NCBI RefSeq assembly: GCF_008041935.1 | Contig: NZ_VKAC01000006.1 | Span: 295,328 to 359,327 of the forward strand | Direction: 5' to 3' | DNA length: 64,000 nucleotides | Origin: Quadrisphaera setariae | GTDB lineage: Bacteria; Actinomycetota; Actinomycetes; Actinomycetales; Quadrisphaeraceae | Part shown: in pieces, positions 44,999 through 53,339 of the stretch | Numbering within the stretch: position 1 is the first letter of the stretch | How the letters are laid out: each line of letters begins with the position of its first letter | Notes under the pieces: model-generated | Told to the model about the DNA's origin: nothing | Seen by the model: only the letters and a program-made list of their open reading frames with translations | The model's database searches: none | Position numbers and translations under genes: made by a program

Positions 44999-45766
44999 GT
45001 GACACCCCCGCGGCGAGCCACACCGTCCGCCCGCTCGGCGCTCGTCGCCGCGGGCCTGGCCGGCCTGCTGGCGCTCGCCGGCCTGGCGGGGACCGTCCCG
45101 GCCGCGGGTGCGGCGGTGCTCGTGGTGGTGGCCCTGGCCCTGGGCTGGCCCGGGCTGCTCCTGCTGCCCAGCCCCCGCGGCAGCGCAGCGGTGGTGGGCG
45201 CCACCGGCGTGCTCGCCGTGGTCGCCACCACCGCCACCGCGCTGCTGGACGACGGCCACGAGCCCCTGCGCCCGCTGCCCGCCGTGCTGGCCGTCGCCGT
45301 CCTGGGAGCCTTCGCCCACCAGATGCTGCGCCGCGACCTGCGCCCCCGCGTGGTCGACGGGCTGGGCGGGGCGGTCACCGGGCTGCTCCTCGCCGGGCTG
45401 GCGAGCGGCTGGGTGGCCGCCGCCGCGGACGCGGCGTCGTCGGTGGCGGTCACGAGCGCGGCGGCGGCCGCGGTCGCCGCCGCGGCTCTGGCGGCGGCGC
45501 TGCCCGTCCCGCGGCCCCCGGGGGTGCTCGCCTCGGTGGTCGCCGGGGCCGCCGCGGGCGCGGGGGGAGCGGTGCTGGCGGGGGCGGCCGCCGGGCCCGG
45601 TGCGGCGCTGGGCGCCGCCCTGGGGGCGGTGGTGGCGCTGGTGGTGCTGGTCCTGGCGCCGCTGGCGCCCGCCTCGCGGGCCCTGCCCTCCCTCGGTCGC
45701 GCTGCGGCCCCGGTGGCCGCCGCCGGGGCCGTGGTGGGCCTGCTCGGTCCCGTGCTGCTGGGCTGA
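44999..45766 (+). CDS. Alanine-rich multi-pass membrane protein
   Basis: The 255-aa protein is almost entirely hydrophobic helices (about eight) with alanine, glycine, valine and leucine dominating, and a few charged loops ([20 protein letters not shown]). No transporter motif is visible. GTG 44999 is divergent from glnR across 147 bases. Function unknown. Confidence 0.65.
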   Translation: MTPPRRATPSARSALVAAGLAGLLALAGLAGTVPAAGAAVLVVVALALGWPGLLLLPSPRGSAAVVGATGVLAVVATTATALLDDGHEPLRPLPAVLAVAVLGAFAHQMLRRDLRPRVVDGLGGAVTGLLLAGLASGWVAAAADAASSVAVTSAAAAAVAAAALAAALPVPRPPGVLASVVAGAAAGAGGAVLAGAAAGPGAALGAALGAVVALVVLVLAPLAPASRALPSLGRAAAPVAAAGAVVGLLGPVLLG

Positions 45767-45885
45767 CGGCCGCCCGCGCTGGCCCTGCTGCCGTGCTGCC
45801 CGTCCGGGGGACGCGCCCGGAGCGGCGGCTGGTGCTCCCGGCGTGTCGCCGGGCTCGCGGACCACGCGTCTGCCACCGTCGAGGC

Positions 45886-46032
45886 GTGGACGTCCTGCCT
45901 CTCCTCCTGCTGGTGCTGGCGGCCTTCATCCTGGTCCGGCTCCTGCAGATGGCCCTCGACCCCTCGGCGCGCCAGAACGCGGCACCCGCGCGCTCCGCGG
46001 CGACCGTCCCACCGAGGACCACCGGGCGGTAG
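45886..46032 (+). CDS. 48-aa single-span membrane peptide
   Basis: GTG 45886 opens a frame encoding [20 protein letters not shown] followed by a polar tail ending RTTGR. The stop codon TAG is part of the TAGCGT -10 element of the next gene. It has no strong ribosome site. It may be a real small membrane protein or a chance frame in GC-rich DNA. The rest of the 45767-45885 interval holds nothing I recognise. Confidence 0.45.
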   Translation: MDVLPLLLLVLAAFILVRLLQMALDPSARQNAAPARSAATVPPRTTGR

Positions 46033-46035
46033 CGT
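46030..46035 (+). promoter_or_regulatory. -10 element (TAGCGT) of malate synthase gene
   Basis: TAGCGT is followed by exactly six bases and the GTG at 46042, so the malate synthase mRNA is expected to be leaderless. Confidence 0.65.
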
Positions 46036-46041
46036 CCGCGG

Positions 46042-47703
46042 GTGGCCCCCAGCACCGCCAGCGACCCCTCCGGCCCCGTGCCCGCCGAGCCCGCGCAGCT
46101 GCCCGACGGCGTGGTCGTGGAGCACGCCGGGCCGGCCCACCCGCGCGCCGCGCAGGTGCTGACCCCCTCGGCGCTCTCGCTGCTCGCCGAGCTCCACCGC
46201 CGCCACGACGGCCGCCGCCGCGCCCTGCTCTCCGCGCGGGAGGACCTGCGCCGCGCCGCCTCGGCCGCCGGCTCCCTGGCGCTCGACCCCCGCACCGCGT
46301 CCGTGCGCGAGGGTGTCTGGCGGCTCCCGCCCGCACCTGCTGACCTCGCCGACCGCCGCGTGGAGATCACCGGCCCGGCCGAGCCGCGCATGGCGTTCAA
46401 CGCCCTCACCTCCGGGGCGCTGGTGTGGATGGCCGACCTGGAGGACTCCTCCACCCCGCACTGGCGCAACGTGGTCGGCTCCCAGGTGGTGCTGCGCGAC
46501 GTGGTCCGCCGGACCCTGTCGGGCACCACCGGCGACGGCACCCCCTGGGCCCTGCCCGAGCAGGGCCGCCTCGCCACCCTGGTGGTCCGCCCGCGCGGCT
46601 GGCACATGGACGAGGCGCACGTCCTCGTGGACGGGGAGCCCGTCTCGGGCTCCCTGCTCGACGCGGCGCTCTTCCTGGACGGCAACGCCGCCGAGCTCAT
46701 CGCCCGCGGCTCCGGTCCCTACCTGTACCTGCCCAAGCTCGAGCACGCCTCGGAGGCGGCGCTGTGGCACGACGTCCTCGCCGACGCCGAGGCGCACCTG
46801 GGTCTGCCCGAGGGCACCGTGCGCGTGACGGTGCTCATCGAGACGATCACGGCCGCCTTCGAGATGGAGGAGGTGCTGCACGCGCTCGCGCCCCACGCCA
46901 CGGGCCTCAACGCCGGCCGCTGGGACTACCTGTTCAGCACCATCAAGACGTTCCGAGACGCGGGTCCCGGCTTCGTGCTGCCCGACAGGTCGGCCCTCAC
47001 CATGACCACCCCGTTCATGCGCGCCTACGCGCGGGCCCTGGTCCGCACCTGCCACCGCCGCGGTGCGCACGCCATCGGCGGCATGGCGGCGGCCGTGCCG
47101 AGCCGCAAGGACGCCGAGGCCGCTGCCCGGGCGCTGGCCGCCGTCGCCGCCGACAAGGAGCGCGAGGCCGGTGACGGCTTCGACGGCTCGTGGGTGGCCC
47201 ACCCGGACCTCGTGGCGACCGGTCGCGCGGCCTTCGACGCGGTGCTCGGCGAGGCGCCGGACCAGCTGGCCGCCCACGCCGACGAGCGCCCGCAGGTCAG
47301 CGCGGAGCTGCTCCTGGACCTGCCGGACGCGGCCGGCCGGGTGACCTCTGCGGGCCTGGCCACCAACGTGTCGGTGGGCGTGCGCTACCTGGCCGCCTGG
47401 CTGGACGGCCGGGGCGCCGTCGCCATCGACGGCCTCATGGAGGACGCCGCGACGGCGGAGATCAGCCGGTCGCAGGTGTGGCAGTGGGTGCGCGCGGGCG
47501 CGGTCACCGAGGACGGCGCCCCCGTCACCGCCGACCGCGTCCGCGACGAGCTCGCCGCCGTCGTCGACGGGCTGGTCGCCGCCGCTGGCGACGACGCCGC
47601 GGGCGCGGCGCGCGCCCGTGAGGCGGGAGCGCTCTTCGAGCGCGTGGCCCTTGCCGAGGACTTCCCGCCCTTCCTCACCACCGCCGCGGACGTCGGCCCG
47701 TGA
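46042..47703 (+). CDS. aceB: Malate synthase A
   Basis: The 553-aa enzyme carries MAFNALTSGALVWMADLEDSSTP, VRPRGWHMDEAHVLVDG, the catalytic signature GLNAGRWDYLFSTIKTF and AHAIGGMAAAVPSRKD. Length and motifs are those of the type A enzyme, which condenses glyoxylate with acetyl-CoA in the glyoxylate shunt. Actinobacteria often use the longer GlcB, so AceB here is notable. No isocitrate lyase gene is next to it. Confidence 0.93.
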   Translation: MAPSTASDPSGPVPAEPAQLPDGVVVEHAGPAHPRAAQVLTPSALSLLAELHRRHDGRRRALLSAREDLRRAASAAGSLALDPRTASVREGVWRLPPAPADLADRRVEITGPAEPRMAFNALTSGALVWMADLEDSSTPHWRNVVGSQVVLRDVVRRTLSGTTGDGTPWALPEQGRLATLVVRPRGWHMDEAHVLVDGEPVSGSLLDAALFLDGNAAELIARGSGPYLYLPKLEHASEAALWHDVLADAEAHLGLPEGTVRVTVLIETITAAFEMEEVLHALAPHATGLNAGRWDYLFSTIKTFRDAGPGFVLPDRSALTMTTPFMRAYARALVRTCHRRGAHAIGGMAAAVPSRKDAEAAARALAAVAADKEREAGDGFDGSWVAHPDLVATGRAAFDAVLGEAPDQLAAHADERPQVSAELLLDLPDAAGRVTSAGLATNVSVGVRYLAAWLDGRGAVAIDGLMEDAATAEISRSQVWQWVRAGAVTEDGAPVTADRVRDELAAVVDGLVAAAGDDAAGAARAREAGALFERVALAEDFPPFLTTAADVGP

Positions 47704-47779
47704 CGTCCGCGGCCGTGACGAGGCCGACGAGGACGGCTGCGGCGGGAAGCAGCGGGCCGCGCGCAGCGCTGCACACGGC

Positions 47780-48880
47780 GTGAGCAGCACCCGACGCAGC
47801 CCCCTGCTGGACCGCCCCGGAGCCGTCGAGGGCGGCGCTGAGCGCGGCGGTGTCGACGCGGGCGTCGCCTGGCACTACGGAGACCCCGTGCGCGAGCAGC
47901 GGCTGCTCGAGCAGGGGCTCGCCGTCGTCGACCTGTCCCACCGCAGCGTGGTGAGGGTCTCCGGCCCGGACCGGCTCCGCTGGCTCGACTCCCTCACCTC
48001 CCAGCGCCTCACGGACCTGCCGCCGCGGACCTCGGTGGAGTCGCTGCTCCTCAGCCCGGAGGGCCGCGTCGAGCACGCGCTCCACGTCGTCGACGACGGC
48101 GAGGCCACCTGGCTGGTGCTCGAGCCGGGCGAGGGCGCCCCGGCCGCGGCGTGGCTCGACTCGATGCGCTTCATGCTGCGCGTGGAGGTCGTCGACGTCA
48201 CCGACGACTGGGCCGTGCTCGGAGAGCCCGTGGGCCGCGAGTCGCTGCCGGGGGAGCCGCTGGCGTGGGTGGACCCGTGGCCCCGCACGTCGCCGTCGTC
48301 CACCCGCTACGGCCCCGCCGACGACGAGCACCCCGGCGCCGACCGCCCCTGGCGCGAGGTGCTCGTGCCGCGCGCCGAGCTCGTGGCGGCCGTCGGCGAC
48401 CGGCCGCTGGCCGGCACGTGGGCCTCCGAGGCGCTGCGCGTGGCCGCGTGGCGACCGCGCCTGGGGGCGGAGACCGACGAGCGGACCATCCCGCACGAGG
48501 TCGACTGGCTGCGCACGGGCGTGCACCTGTCGAAGGGCTGCTACCGGGGCCAGGAGACGGTGGCGAAGGTGCACAACCTGGGGCGCCCGCCGCGCCGCCT
48601 GGTGGCGCTGCACCTCGACGGTTCCGGGGCCGCGCTGCCCGCGCCCGGGGCGGAGGTGGTGGACGTCGACCGCGGCCGCGCCGTCGGGCACCTCACGAGC
48701 GCCGTGCGGCACCACGAGCTGGGGCCCGTCGCCCTGGCGCTGGTGAAGCGCAGCACCCCGGTGGACGCGCGCCTCGTGGTGGACGGCGTGGCGGCGGCGC
48801 AGGAGGTCGTCGTCGACCCCGACACCGCACCGGCCCACGCGCGGCCGCAGCTGGCGACCCCGCGGCGCCCGCTCGCCTGA
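47780..48880 (+). CDS. ygfZ: YgfZ/CAF17-type folate-binding protein
   Basis: The 366-aa protein has a GcvT-like fold and the diagnostic GCYRGQETVAKVHNLGRPPRRLV motif with its conserved cysteine (about residue 254). YgfZ proteins bind tetrahydrofolate and help iron-sulfur enzymes. GTG 47780 starts a 40-residue leader before the fold (WHYGDPVREQRLLEQGLAVVDLSHRSVVRVSGPDR). It sits 76 bases after aceB. Confidence 0.88.
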   Translation: MSSTRRSPLLDRPGAVEGGAERGGVDAGVAWHYGDPVREQRLLEQGLAVVDLSHRSVVRVSGPDRLRWLDSLTSQRLTDLPPRTSVESLLLSPEGRVEHALHVVDDGEATWLVLEPGEGAPAAAWLDSMRFMLRVEVVDVTDDWAVLGEPVGRESLPGEPLAWVDPWPRTSPSSTRYGPADDEHPGADRPWREVLVPRAELVAAVGDRPLAGTWASEALRVAAWRPRLGAETDERTIPHEVDWLRTGVHLSKGCYRGQETVAKVHNLGRPPRRLVALHLDGSGAALPAPGAEVVDVDRGRAVGHLTSAVRHHELGPVALALVKRSTPVDARLVVDGVAAAQEVVVDPDTAPAHARPQLATPRRPLA

Positions 48881-48902
48881 AGCCCGGCGGCCCCGCAGGG
48901 GT

Positions 48903-49148
48903 TCAGGCGGTGGGGGAGAGCCGCTCCGCCGAGGTCCGCGGAGCCGGAAGGGCCAGCGCGCGGGGGGCGTCCTCGTGGCGTGCGGCCACGGCCAGCGCCA
49001 GCACGGGCACCGACGGGCGAGGCCCCTGGGTCGCGCGGGCCTCGGAGGGTCCCTGCGCGCGGGAGACGACAGCACCCACCGCGAGGCTCACCGCGACCGA
49101 CCCCAGCGCCCACGCGCCAGCCACCACCAGGACGTCCACGCCCGCCAC
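48903..49148 (-). CDS. Small membrane protein, hypothetical
   Basis: GTG 49148, preceded by GGAGAG, opens an 81-aa frame. It has one N-terminal hydrophobic segment (VDVLVVAGAWALGSVAVSLAVGAVV) and a polar, proline/alanine-rich tail. The ribosome site and hydrophobic helix support coding; no family recognised. It is convergent with ygfZ. Confidence 0.45.
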   Translation of the reverse strand: MAGVDVLVVAGAWALGSVAVSLAVGAVVSRAQGPSEARATQGPRPSVPVLALAVAARHEDAPRALALPAPRTSAERLSPTA

Positions 49149-49305
49149 CCCGCTCTCCGGCTCCGACCACGACTTCTCGCTGAGAGTAAGCAGTCGTTGA
49201 CGCAGAGTGCGGGAGGCGGTGTGCGTGCCCACCGACGTGTCGCAGATCGCACTCCCGCTCGCCGCGCCGCGACCTCCTGCGGGCGGCGCGAGCGCGCGCC
49301 GCCGG

Positions 49306-49311
49306 TAGTCT
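49306..49311 (+). promoter_or_regulatory. -10 element (TAGTCT) of a leaderless small gene
   Basis: TAGTCT is followed by six bases and the GTG at 49318. Confidence 0.6.
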
Positions 49312-49317
49312 CGCCGA

Positions 49318-49431
49318 GTGAGCACCGAGGCCTTGGAGATCTTCTACCTGTGCCTGCTCGTCCTGAGCAGCATCGTGATCATCTGGTTCTCCTTCTACGT
49401 CGTCTTCAGGCTCTTCAAGGGCCAGCGCTGA
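49318..49431 (+). CDS. 37-aa single-span membrane peptide
   Basis: The frame VSTEALEIFYLCLLVLSSIV, then IIWFSFYVVFRLF and KGQR encodes one long hydrophobic helix with acidic N- and basic C-terminal ends. The -10 element at the leaderless spacing and the 11-base gap to the nitrobindin gene support a real gene transcribed with it. Function unknown. Confidence 0.65.
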   Translation: MSTEALEIFYLCLLVLSSIVIIWFSFYVVFRLFKGQR

Positions 49432-49442
49432 GGAGCCCCACC

Positions 49443-49964
49443 GTGCCTCTGGAGATCGACGGCTCCCTGCCCGCGTCCCTGGTCCCCCTGCAGTGGCTCG
49501 TCGGCCGCTGGGCGGGCGCCGGGGTCATCGCCACCCCCGAGACGGGCGAGGCCCAGGTGGGCCAGGAGGTCGACGTCGTCGCTGACGAGCGCGGCTTCCT
49601 CTCGTGGACGTCCCGCGTGTGGCGCCTCGACGCCGAGGGACGGCGCACCGACCCCCTCGACACCGAGACCGGCTACTGGCGCACGTCCGCGGAGCAGTCC
49701 TCCCCCGGGAAGCCCGGGGTCGACGTCGAGCTGCTGCTGGCCCACCCCACCGGCGTGGTGGAGGTGCTCGTCGGTCGCGTGCTCGGCACGCGCGTCGAGA
49801 TGGTCACGGACGCGGTGGTCCGCACGTCCGGCGCTAGCGACTACACCGCCGGCAAGCGCACCTTCGGGCAGGTCGAGGGAGACCTGCTGTGGGTGCTCGA
49901 CGTCGCCAGCTCCACCGAGCAGCTGCACCCGCGCCTGTCAGCGCGGCTGCGCCGCGTCGACTGA
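49443..49964 (+). CDS. Nitrobindin-type heme-binding (FABP-family) protein
   Basis: The 173-aa protein contains VGRWAGAG, the GxWxGxG signature of nitrobindins, and a C-terminal HPRLSARLRRV with the expected proximal heme-ligand histidine. The ten-stranded beta-barrel fold is reflected in alternating strands. Nitrobindins bind ferric heme and can isomerise peroxynitrite. GTG 49443 follows AGGAG. The M. tuberculosis homologue lies near glnR and mshD as well. Confidence 0.85.
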   Translation: MPLEIDGSLPASLVPLQWLVGRWAGAGVIATPETGEAQVGQEVDVVADERGFLSWTSRVWRLDAEGRRTDPLDTETGYWRTSAEQSSPGKPGVDVELLLAHPTGVVEVLVGRVLGTRVEMVTDAVVRTSGASDYTAGKRTFGQVEGDLLWVLDVASSTEQLHPRLSARLRRVD

Positions 49965-49982
49965 CAGCGGCGCAGCCGGGCG

Positions 49983-50240
49983 TCAGGACGCCAGCCGGGG
50001 GAGCTCCACCACCACGCGCGGGTCGTGCAGGGGCGCACCGCCGGGGGCGAGCGCCGCAGCGCCCGGCACCAGCCGGACGGGACTCGTGAGGAGCCGGGCC
50101 CACCCGACCCCCGTCCAGACGTGCGTCGCCTCCGCCGTCCACGCGCCGCACGAGACGGCGACCCGCTCGGGGTCGGGGAGGGCGGGGTCGAGGAACAGGT
50201 CACCCGGTTCGGCTCCGGGGCCGCGCTGCCACGGTGTCAT
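49983..50240 (-). CDS. Hypothetical 85-aa protein
   Basis: The frame encodes GDLFLDPALPDPERVAVSCGAW, then EATHVWTGVGWARLL and VVVELPRLAS. It has a plausible mix of residues and no low-complexity bias, but no ribosome site is clear and no family is recognised. It is divergent from the RsiG homologue and convergent with nitrobindin. Confidence 0.4.
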   Translation of the reverse strand: MTPWQRGPGAEPGDLFLDPALPDPERVAVSCGAWTAEATHVWTGVGWARLLTSPVRLVPGAAALAPGGAPLHDPRVVVELPRLAS

Positions 50241-50373
50241 CCCGGAATGGTGGGGTCCCGACCGCTCTGCGGCGAGAGGACACGCGGCGCGTCGGGACCC
50301 GGCTCGCCGGGGCTCCGGCGCGTCGGCCCGGGCACGCCGCGGCGAAGCACCTTCCTGTGACCTGCCGCGCGGC

Positions 50374-50379
50374 TACTCT
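50374..50379 (+). promoter_or_regulatory. -10 element (TACTCT) of the rsiG homologue
   Basis: TACTCT is followed by six bases and the ATG at 50386, again the leaderless spacing. Confidence 0.6.
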
Positions 50380-50385
50380 CGGTGC

Positions 50386-50931
50386 ATGACGCTGGACTAC
50401 CGGCCTGGTGGGCGCCGACGGCTCGACCACGTGCTCGACCCGGCGTTCTGCGACGACCTGACCGCGGTGGACGAGGCGCTGCTGCGCGCCCGCCGCGAGG
50501 ACGCCCAGCAGGAGGAGGCGGACCTCTCCTACGTCCGCCGGCTGCTGCAGGGGCGCCTCGACCTCCTCGAGGCCGAGCGGGCGCACCGCACCGGAGAGCG
50601 GCCCTCGCCGGGGCGCGGTGGTGCCCGCAGCGACGCCGAGCTGGCCGAGGCGCTGTCGCGCATCCTCGCCGACGACACGCGCAGCACCCGCGGCATCGGC
50701 AGGTTCCTGTCGGTGGAGCCCAGCCGCATCGGCGAGCACCGCCGCGAGGCGGAGCTGGCCGTCGCCGACGTGCGCACCAGCGCCCCGTCCGAGCTGTCGG
50801 ACCCCGCCCTCGCCGACGCCATCGACCACCTCCGTGGCATCGAGCAGCGGCTCTCCACCACGCGCCGCCGGGTCCAGCAGGTCGAGGGCCAGCTCACCGA
50901 GGAGCTGGGGCGCCGCCTGCGCCTCGGCTGA
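50386..50931 (+). CDS. rsiG: RsiG-type c-di-GMP-binding anti-sigma factor
   Basis: The 181-aa helical protein has two copies of the RsiG c-di-GMP motif E(X)3S(X)2R(X)3Q(X)3D. The first is complete: E44, S48, R51, Q55, D59. The second has E153, S157, R160 and Q164, with G168 in place of the aspartate. In Streptomyces RsiG uses a c-di-GMP dimer bound to both helices to hold sigma WhiG. The gene is next to an EAL-domain gene reading toward it, which supports a c-di-GMP link. The partner sigma factor is not in the window. The changed last residue could weaken ligand binding. Confidence 0.85.
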   Translation: MTLDYRPGGRRRLDHVLDPAFCDDLTAVDEALLRARREDAQQEEADLSYVRRLLQGRLDLLEAERAHRTGERPSPGRGGARSDAELAEALSRILADDTRSTRGIGRFLSVEPSRIGEHRREAELAVADVRTSAPSELSDPALADAIDHLRGIEQRLSTTRRRVQQVEGQLTEELGRRLRLG

Positions 50932-50962
50932 CCCACCGCCCGCCGGTCGACCGGGTGCCGGC

Positions 50963-53272
50963 TCAGGAGGCCGTCTCGGCCAGCGGGGGGTCCACCGCCT
51001 GCGGTGACGGCACCGCCACGCCCACGGCGTGGCCCTGCACGGCGCCGAAGCCGAGCCCGCGGGCCAGCTCGACCTGCGCCGGGGTGTCGACGCCCTCGGC
51101 GAGCGCCAGCACCCCCAGGTCGCGCGCGATGTCCACCACCCCTCCGAGCAGCCTGGCGCAGGCCGGCTCCTCGATGCGCCGCACCAGCGACCTGTCCACC
51201 TTGAGCGAGTCCACCGGGAAGCTGACGAGGTAGTCCAGCGAGGCGTAGCCGGTCCCGAAGTCGTCCACCGCCACCCGCACCCCGTGCTCCCTCAGCACGG
51301 CGAGCCGCTCCGCGATGCGCTCCCGGTCGGACAGCCACGAGCCCTCGGTGATCTCCAGCACCAGGGCCGTGCCGGGCACGCGGGCCCCCGCGAGCGCGTC
51401 CAGGACCGCGGTGGTCAGGTCGGGGCGCAGGAGGGTGCTGGCGGAGGCGTTGACGGAGACGGTCAGGTCCGGTGCCGCGTCGGAGCGCCAGCGGGCGCAC
51501 TCCACCAGGGCCAGGCGCAGCACCGCCTCGTCGACGTCGCGGACCACGCCCAGCCGCTCGGCCAGCGGCACGAGGCGGTCCGCGCCGAGGGTGCCGCGCT
51601 CGGGGTGCTGCCAGCGCGCCAGCGCCTCGTGGCCCGAGACGCGGTCGTCGTCGCGAGCGGCGCCCAGGCGCACGATCGGCTGGTAGTGCGGGACGACCTC
51701 CCCGCCCTCCAGCGCGGCGGGGAGCCGCGCCGCGAGCAGGCGCTCGTCGTGGCGGACGGCCAGCAGGTGGGGCGTGGCGCGCAGCGACGGCACCCGGCGG
51801 CGCACGGCCTCGGCGAGCGCCAGCTCGGCGTCACCCAGCTGGGCGGTGGCGGCCATGGCGACGGCGGCGGCGTCGTCCGGGTCCTCGAGGGGCCGGCCCG
51901 GCAGCAGGACCTCCCCGACGCGTCCGCGCAGGCGCACCTGGCCACCGGGGACCTCGAACGGCTGGGTGAGCGCGTCCAGGAGGTCCTGCGCGGTGGTGGA
52001 CGGTGCGGCCGACGGCGCAGCGTCCTCGCCTCCACCCGCTCCGGAGGGGGCGCTGGTGCCGGGCGCGTCGCCGGCGGGGGCCAGCACGGCGAACCCGTCG
52101 CCGCTGGTGCGGTAGGCGCGGGACCCGGAGGGCGCGGCGCGCTCCAGGCGCTCCGCCACCGCTGCCAGCGCCTCGTCACCGGCGGCGTGGCCGCGGGTGG
52201 CGTTGACGTCCGCGAAGGCCTCGAGGTCCACCACGCACAGCAGGGCCGGGGGGCTGCTGGGGTCGGCCAGGCGGCCGGCGAGCGCCTGGAGCAGGGAGCG
52301 GCGGGTGCCCAGGCCGGTGAGCGGGTCCACCCCGGCGCTGCGGCGGACGCCGCGCGCCGACAGCCACTGGCGCAGCGCGAGCAGAGCCACGGTGGCCGCC
52401 GACGCCGCCACGAGCACCGGCGTCGGCTCCCGGGCGGCGCTCCACCGGGACAGGCCCGGCAGCACCACGAGCGTGACGCCCGCGCCGAGCACCGCCAGCG
52501 TGGCGGGGAAGCGGCGACCCGACGGCGCGACGGGCCGCCCCAGGGCGCGCATCGAGGGGTGCCACGCCGCGGCGACGAAACCCGACCACGCCACCACGAG
52601 CGCGGCGTCCGCGGGGGAGCCGGGCGCGTACCCGTCGCCCAGCGCAGCGGCGATGGTCGACACGTGCCACACCAGCAGCCCCGCCGCCACCACCAGCAGC
52701 AGCCGGACGGCGGGGGAGCGCAGGCGGCCCGTGACCACGGCCCAGGCGGCGGCCGCCGCGACCACCACCACCCCGGCGGCCTGCGCGGCGAGCCACGCCT
52801 CCGCCGTCGCGCCGGCGCCGCGGGAGTCGCTGTGGAGCACCGAGACGAGCGTCAGCGACGAGGAGGCCGCGGCGATGGCCAGCAGGGACACGTCCACCGC
52901 GTCCACGGCGGCGTCCTGCTCCCGCTGGCGCCCCACGAGCGCCACCACGCGTCCGAGGGCCAGGAAGGCCCCGGTGCACGCCAGCGCCACCACCACGGCT
53001 CCGGCGTCCAGCACCACGGCCCACCACGCGGCGCCGTAGAGCACCGCCGCCCCGAGCAGCACCAGCCACACGACGGGTCGCGCCGGCTGGTTGCGCACCA
53101 CCCCGGCGAGCACGCCCACCACCCCGGCCAGCTGCACCGCGGCGAGCACGTCGACCGCCGTCGGTGCCGGCAGCAGGGCCACTGCGGTGGCACCGGCCAC
53201 CACGGCGGCGGCCGCCAGCACGGCGCCGGCGGCCGCTGCCGCCGGCGCCCGCCGTGATCCCTCGCGCGCCAC
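50963..53272 (-). CDS. Membrane-bound GGDEF-EAL protein
   Basis: The 769-aa protein has about eight or nine N-terminal membrane helices (to about residue 290). A GGDEF domain follows with a degenerate site (RTSGDGFAVL, SGDGF in place of GGDEF) and an acidic/alanine-rich insert. An EAL domain completes it with HEALARWQHP, VSVNASASTL, LEITEGS, DDFGTGYASLDYL, LKVDRSLV and AEGVDT. The EAL residues needed for c-di-GMP hydrolysis are present. GTG 53272 follows GGAGAG by 7 bases; an open frame 141 codons longer lacks homology and overlaps ansA. Confidence 0.87.
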   Translation of the reverse strand: MAREGSRRAPAAAAAGAVLAAAAVVAGATAVALLPAPTAVDVLAAVQLAGVVGVLAGVVRNQPARPVVWLVLLGAAVLYGAAWWAVVLDAGAVVVALACTGAFLALGRVVALVGRQREQDAAVDAVDVSLLAIAAASSSLTLVSVLHSDSRGAGATAEAWLAAQAAGVVVVAAAAAWAVVTGRLRSPAVRLLLVVAAGLLVWHVSTIAAALGDGYAPGSPADAALVVAWSGFVAAAWHPSMRALGRPVAPSGRRFPATLAVLGAGVTLVVLPGLSRWSAAREPTPVLVAASAATVALLALRQWLSARGVRRSAGVDPLTGLGTRRSLLQALAGRLADPSSPPALLCVVDLEAFADVNATRGHAAGDEALAAVAERLERAAPSGSRAYRTSGDGFAVLAPAGDAPGTSAPSGAGGGEDAAPSAAPSTTAQDLLDALTQPFEVPGGQVRLRGRVGEVLLPGRPLEDPDDAAAVAMAATAQLGDAELALAEAVRRRVPSLRATPHLLAVRHDERLLAARLPAALEGGEVVPHYQPIVRLGAARDDDRVSGHEALARWQHPERGTLGADRLVPLAERLGVVRDVDEAVLRLALVECARWRSDAAPDLTVSVNASASTLLRPDLTTAVLDALAGARVPGTALVLEITEGSWLSDRERIAERLAVLREHGVRVAVDDFGTGYASLDYLVSFPVDSLKVDRSLVRRIEEPACARLLGGVVDIARDLGVLALAEGVDTPAQVELARGLGFGAVQGHAVGVAVPSPQAVDPPLAETAS

Positions 53273-53327
53273 CCCCCGAACTCTCCACCACAGACGGCCC
53301 GCCGTCACCGCCGCGCGCCCGATCGGC

Positions 53328-53333
53328 GATGCT
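53328..53333 (+). promoter_or_regulatory. Possible -10 element (GATGCT) of the asparaginase gene
   Basis: GATGCT, one mismatch from TANNNT, stands six bases before the GTG at 53340, the same leaderless spacing as its neighbours. Confidence 0.4.
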
Positions 53334-53339
53334 GCCCCG

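Noticed and set aside
49210..49260. GAGTGCGGGAG and GCACTCCCGCTC as a third copy of the palindromic repeat
   Set aside because: Only part of the arm matches, the inner hairpin is absent and the arms do not pair fully.
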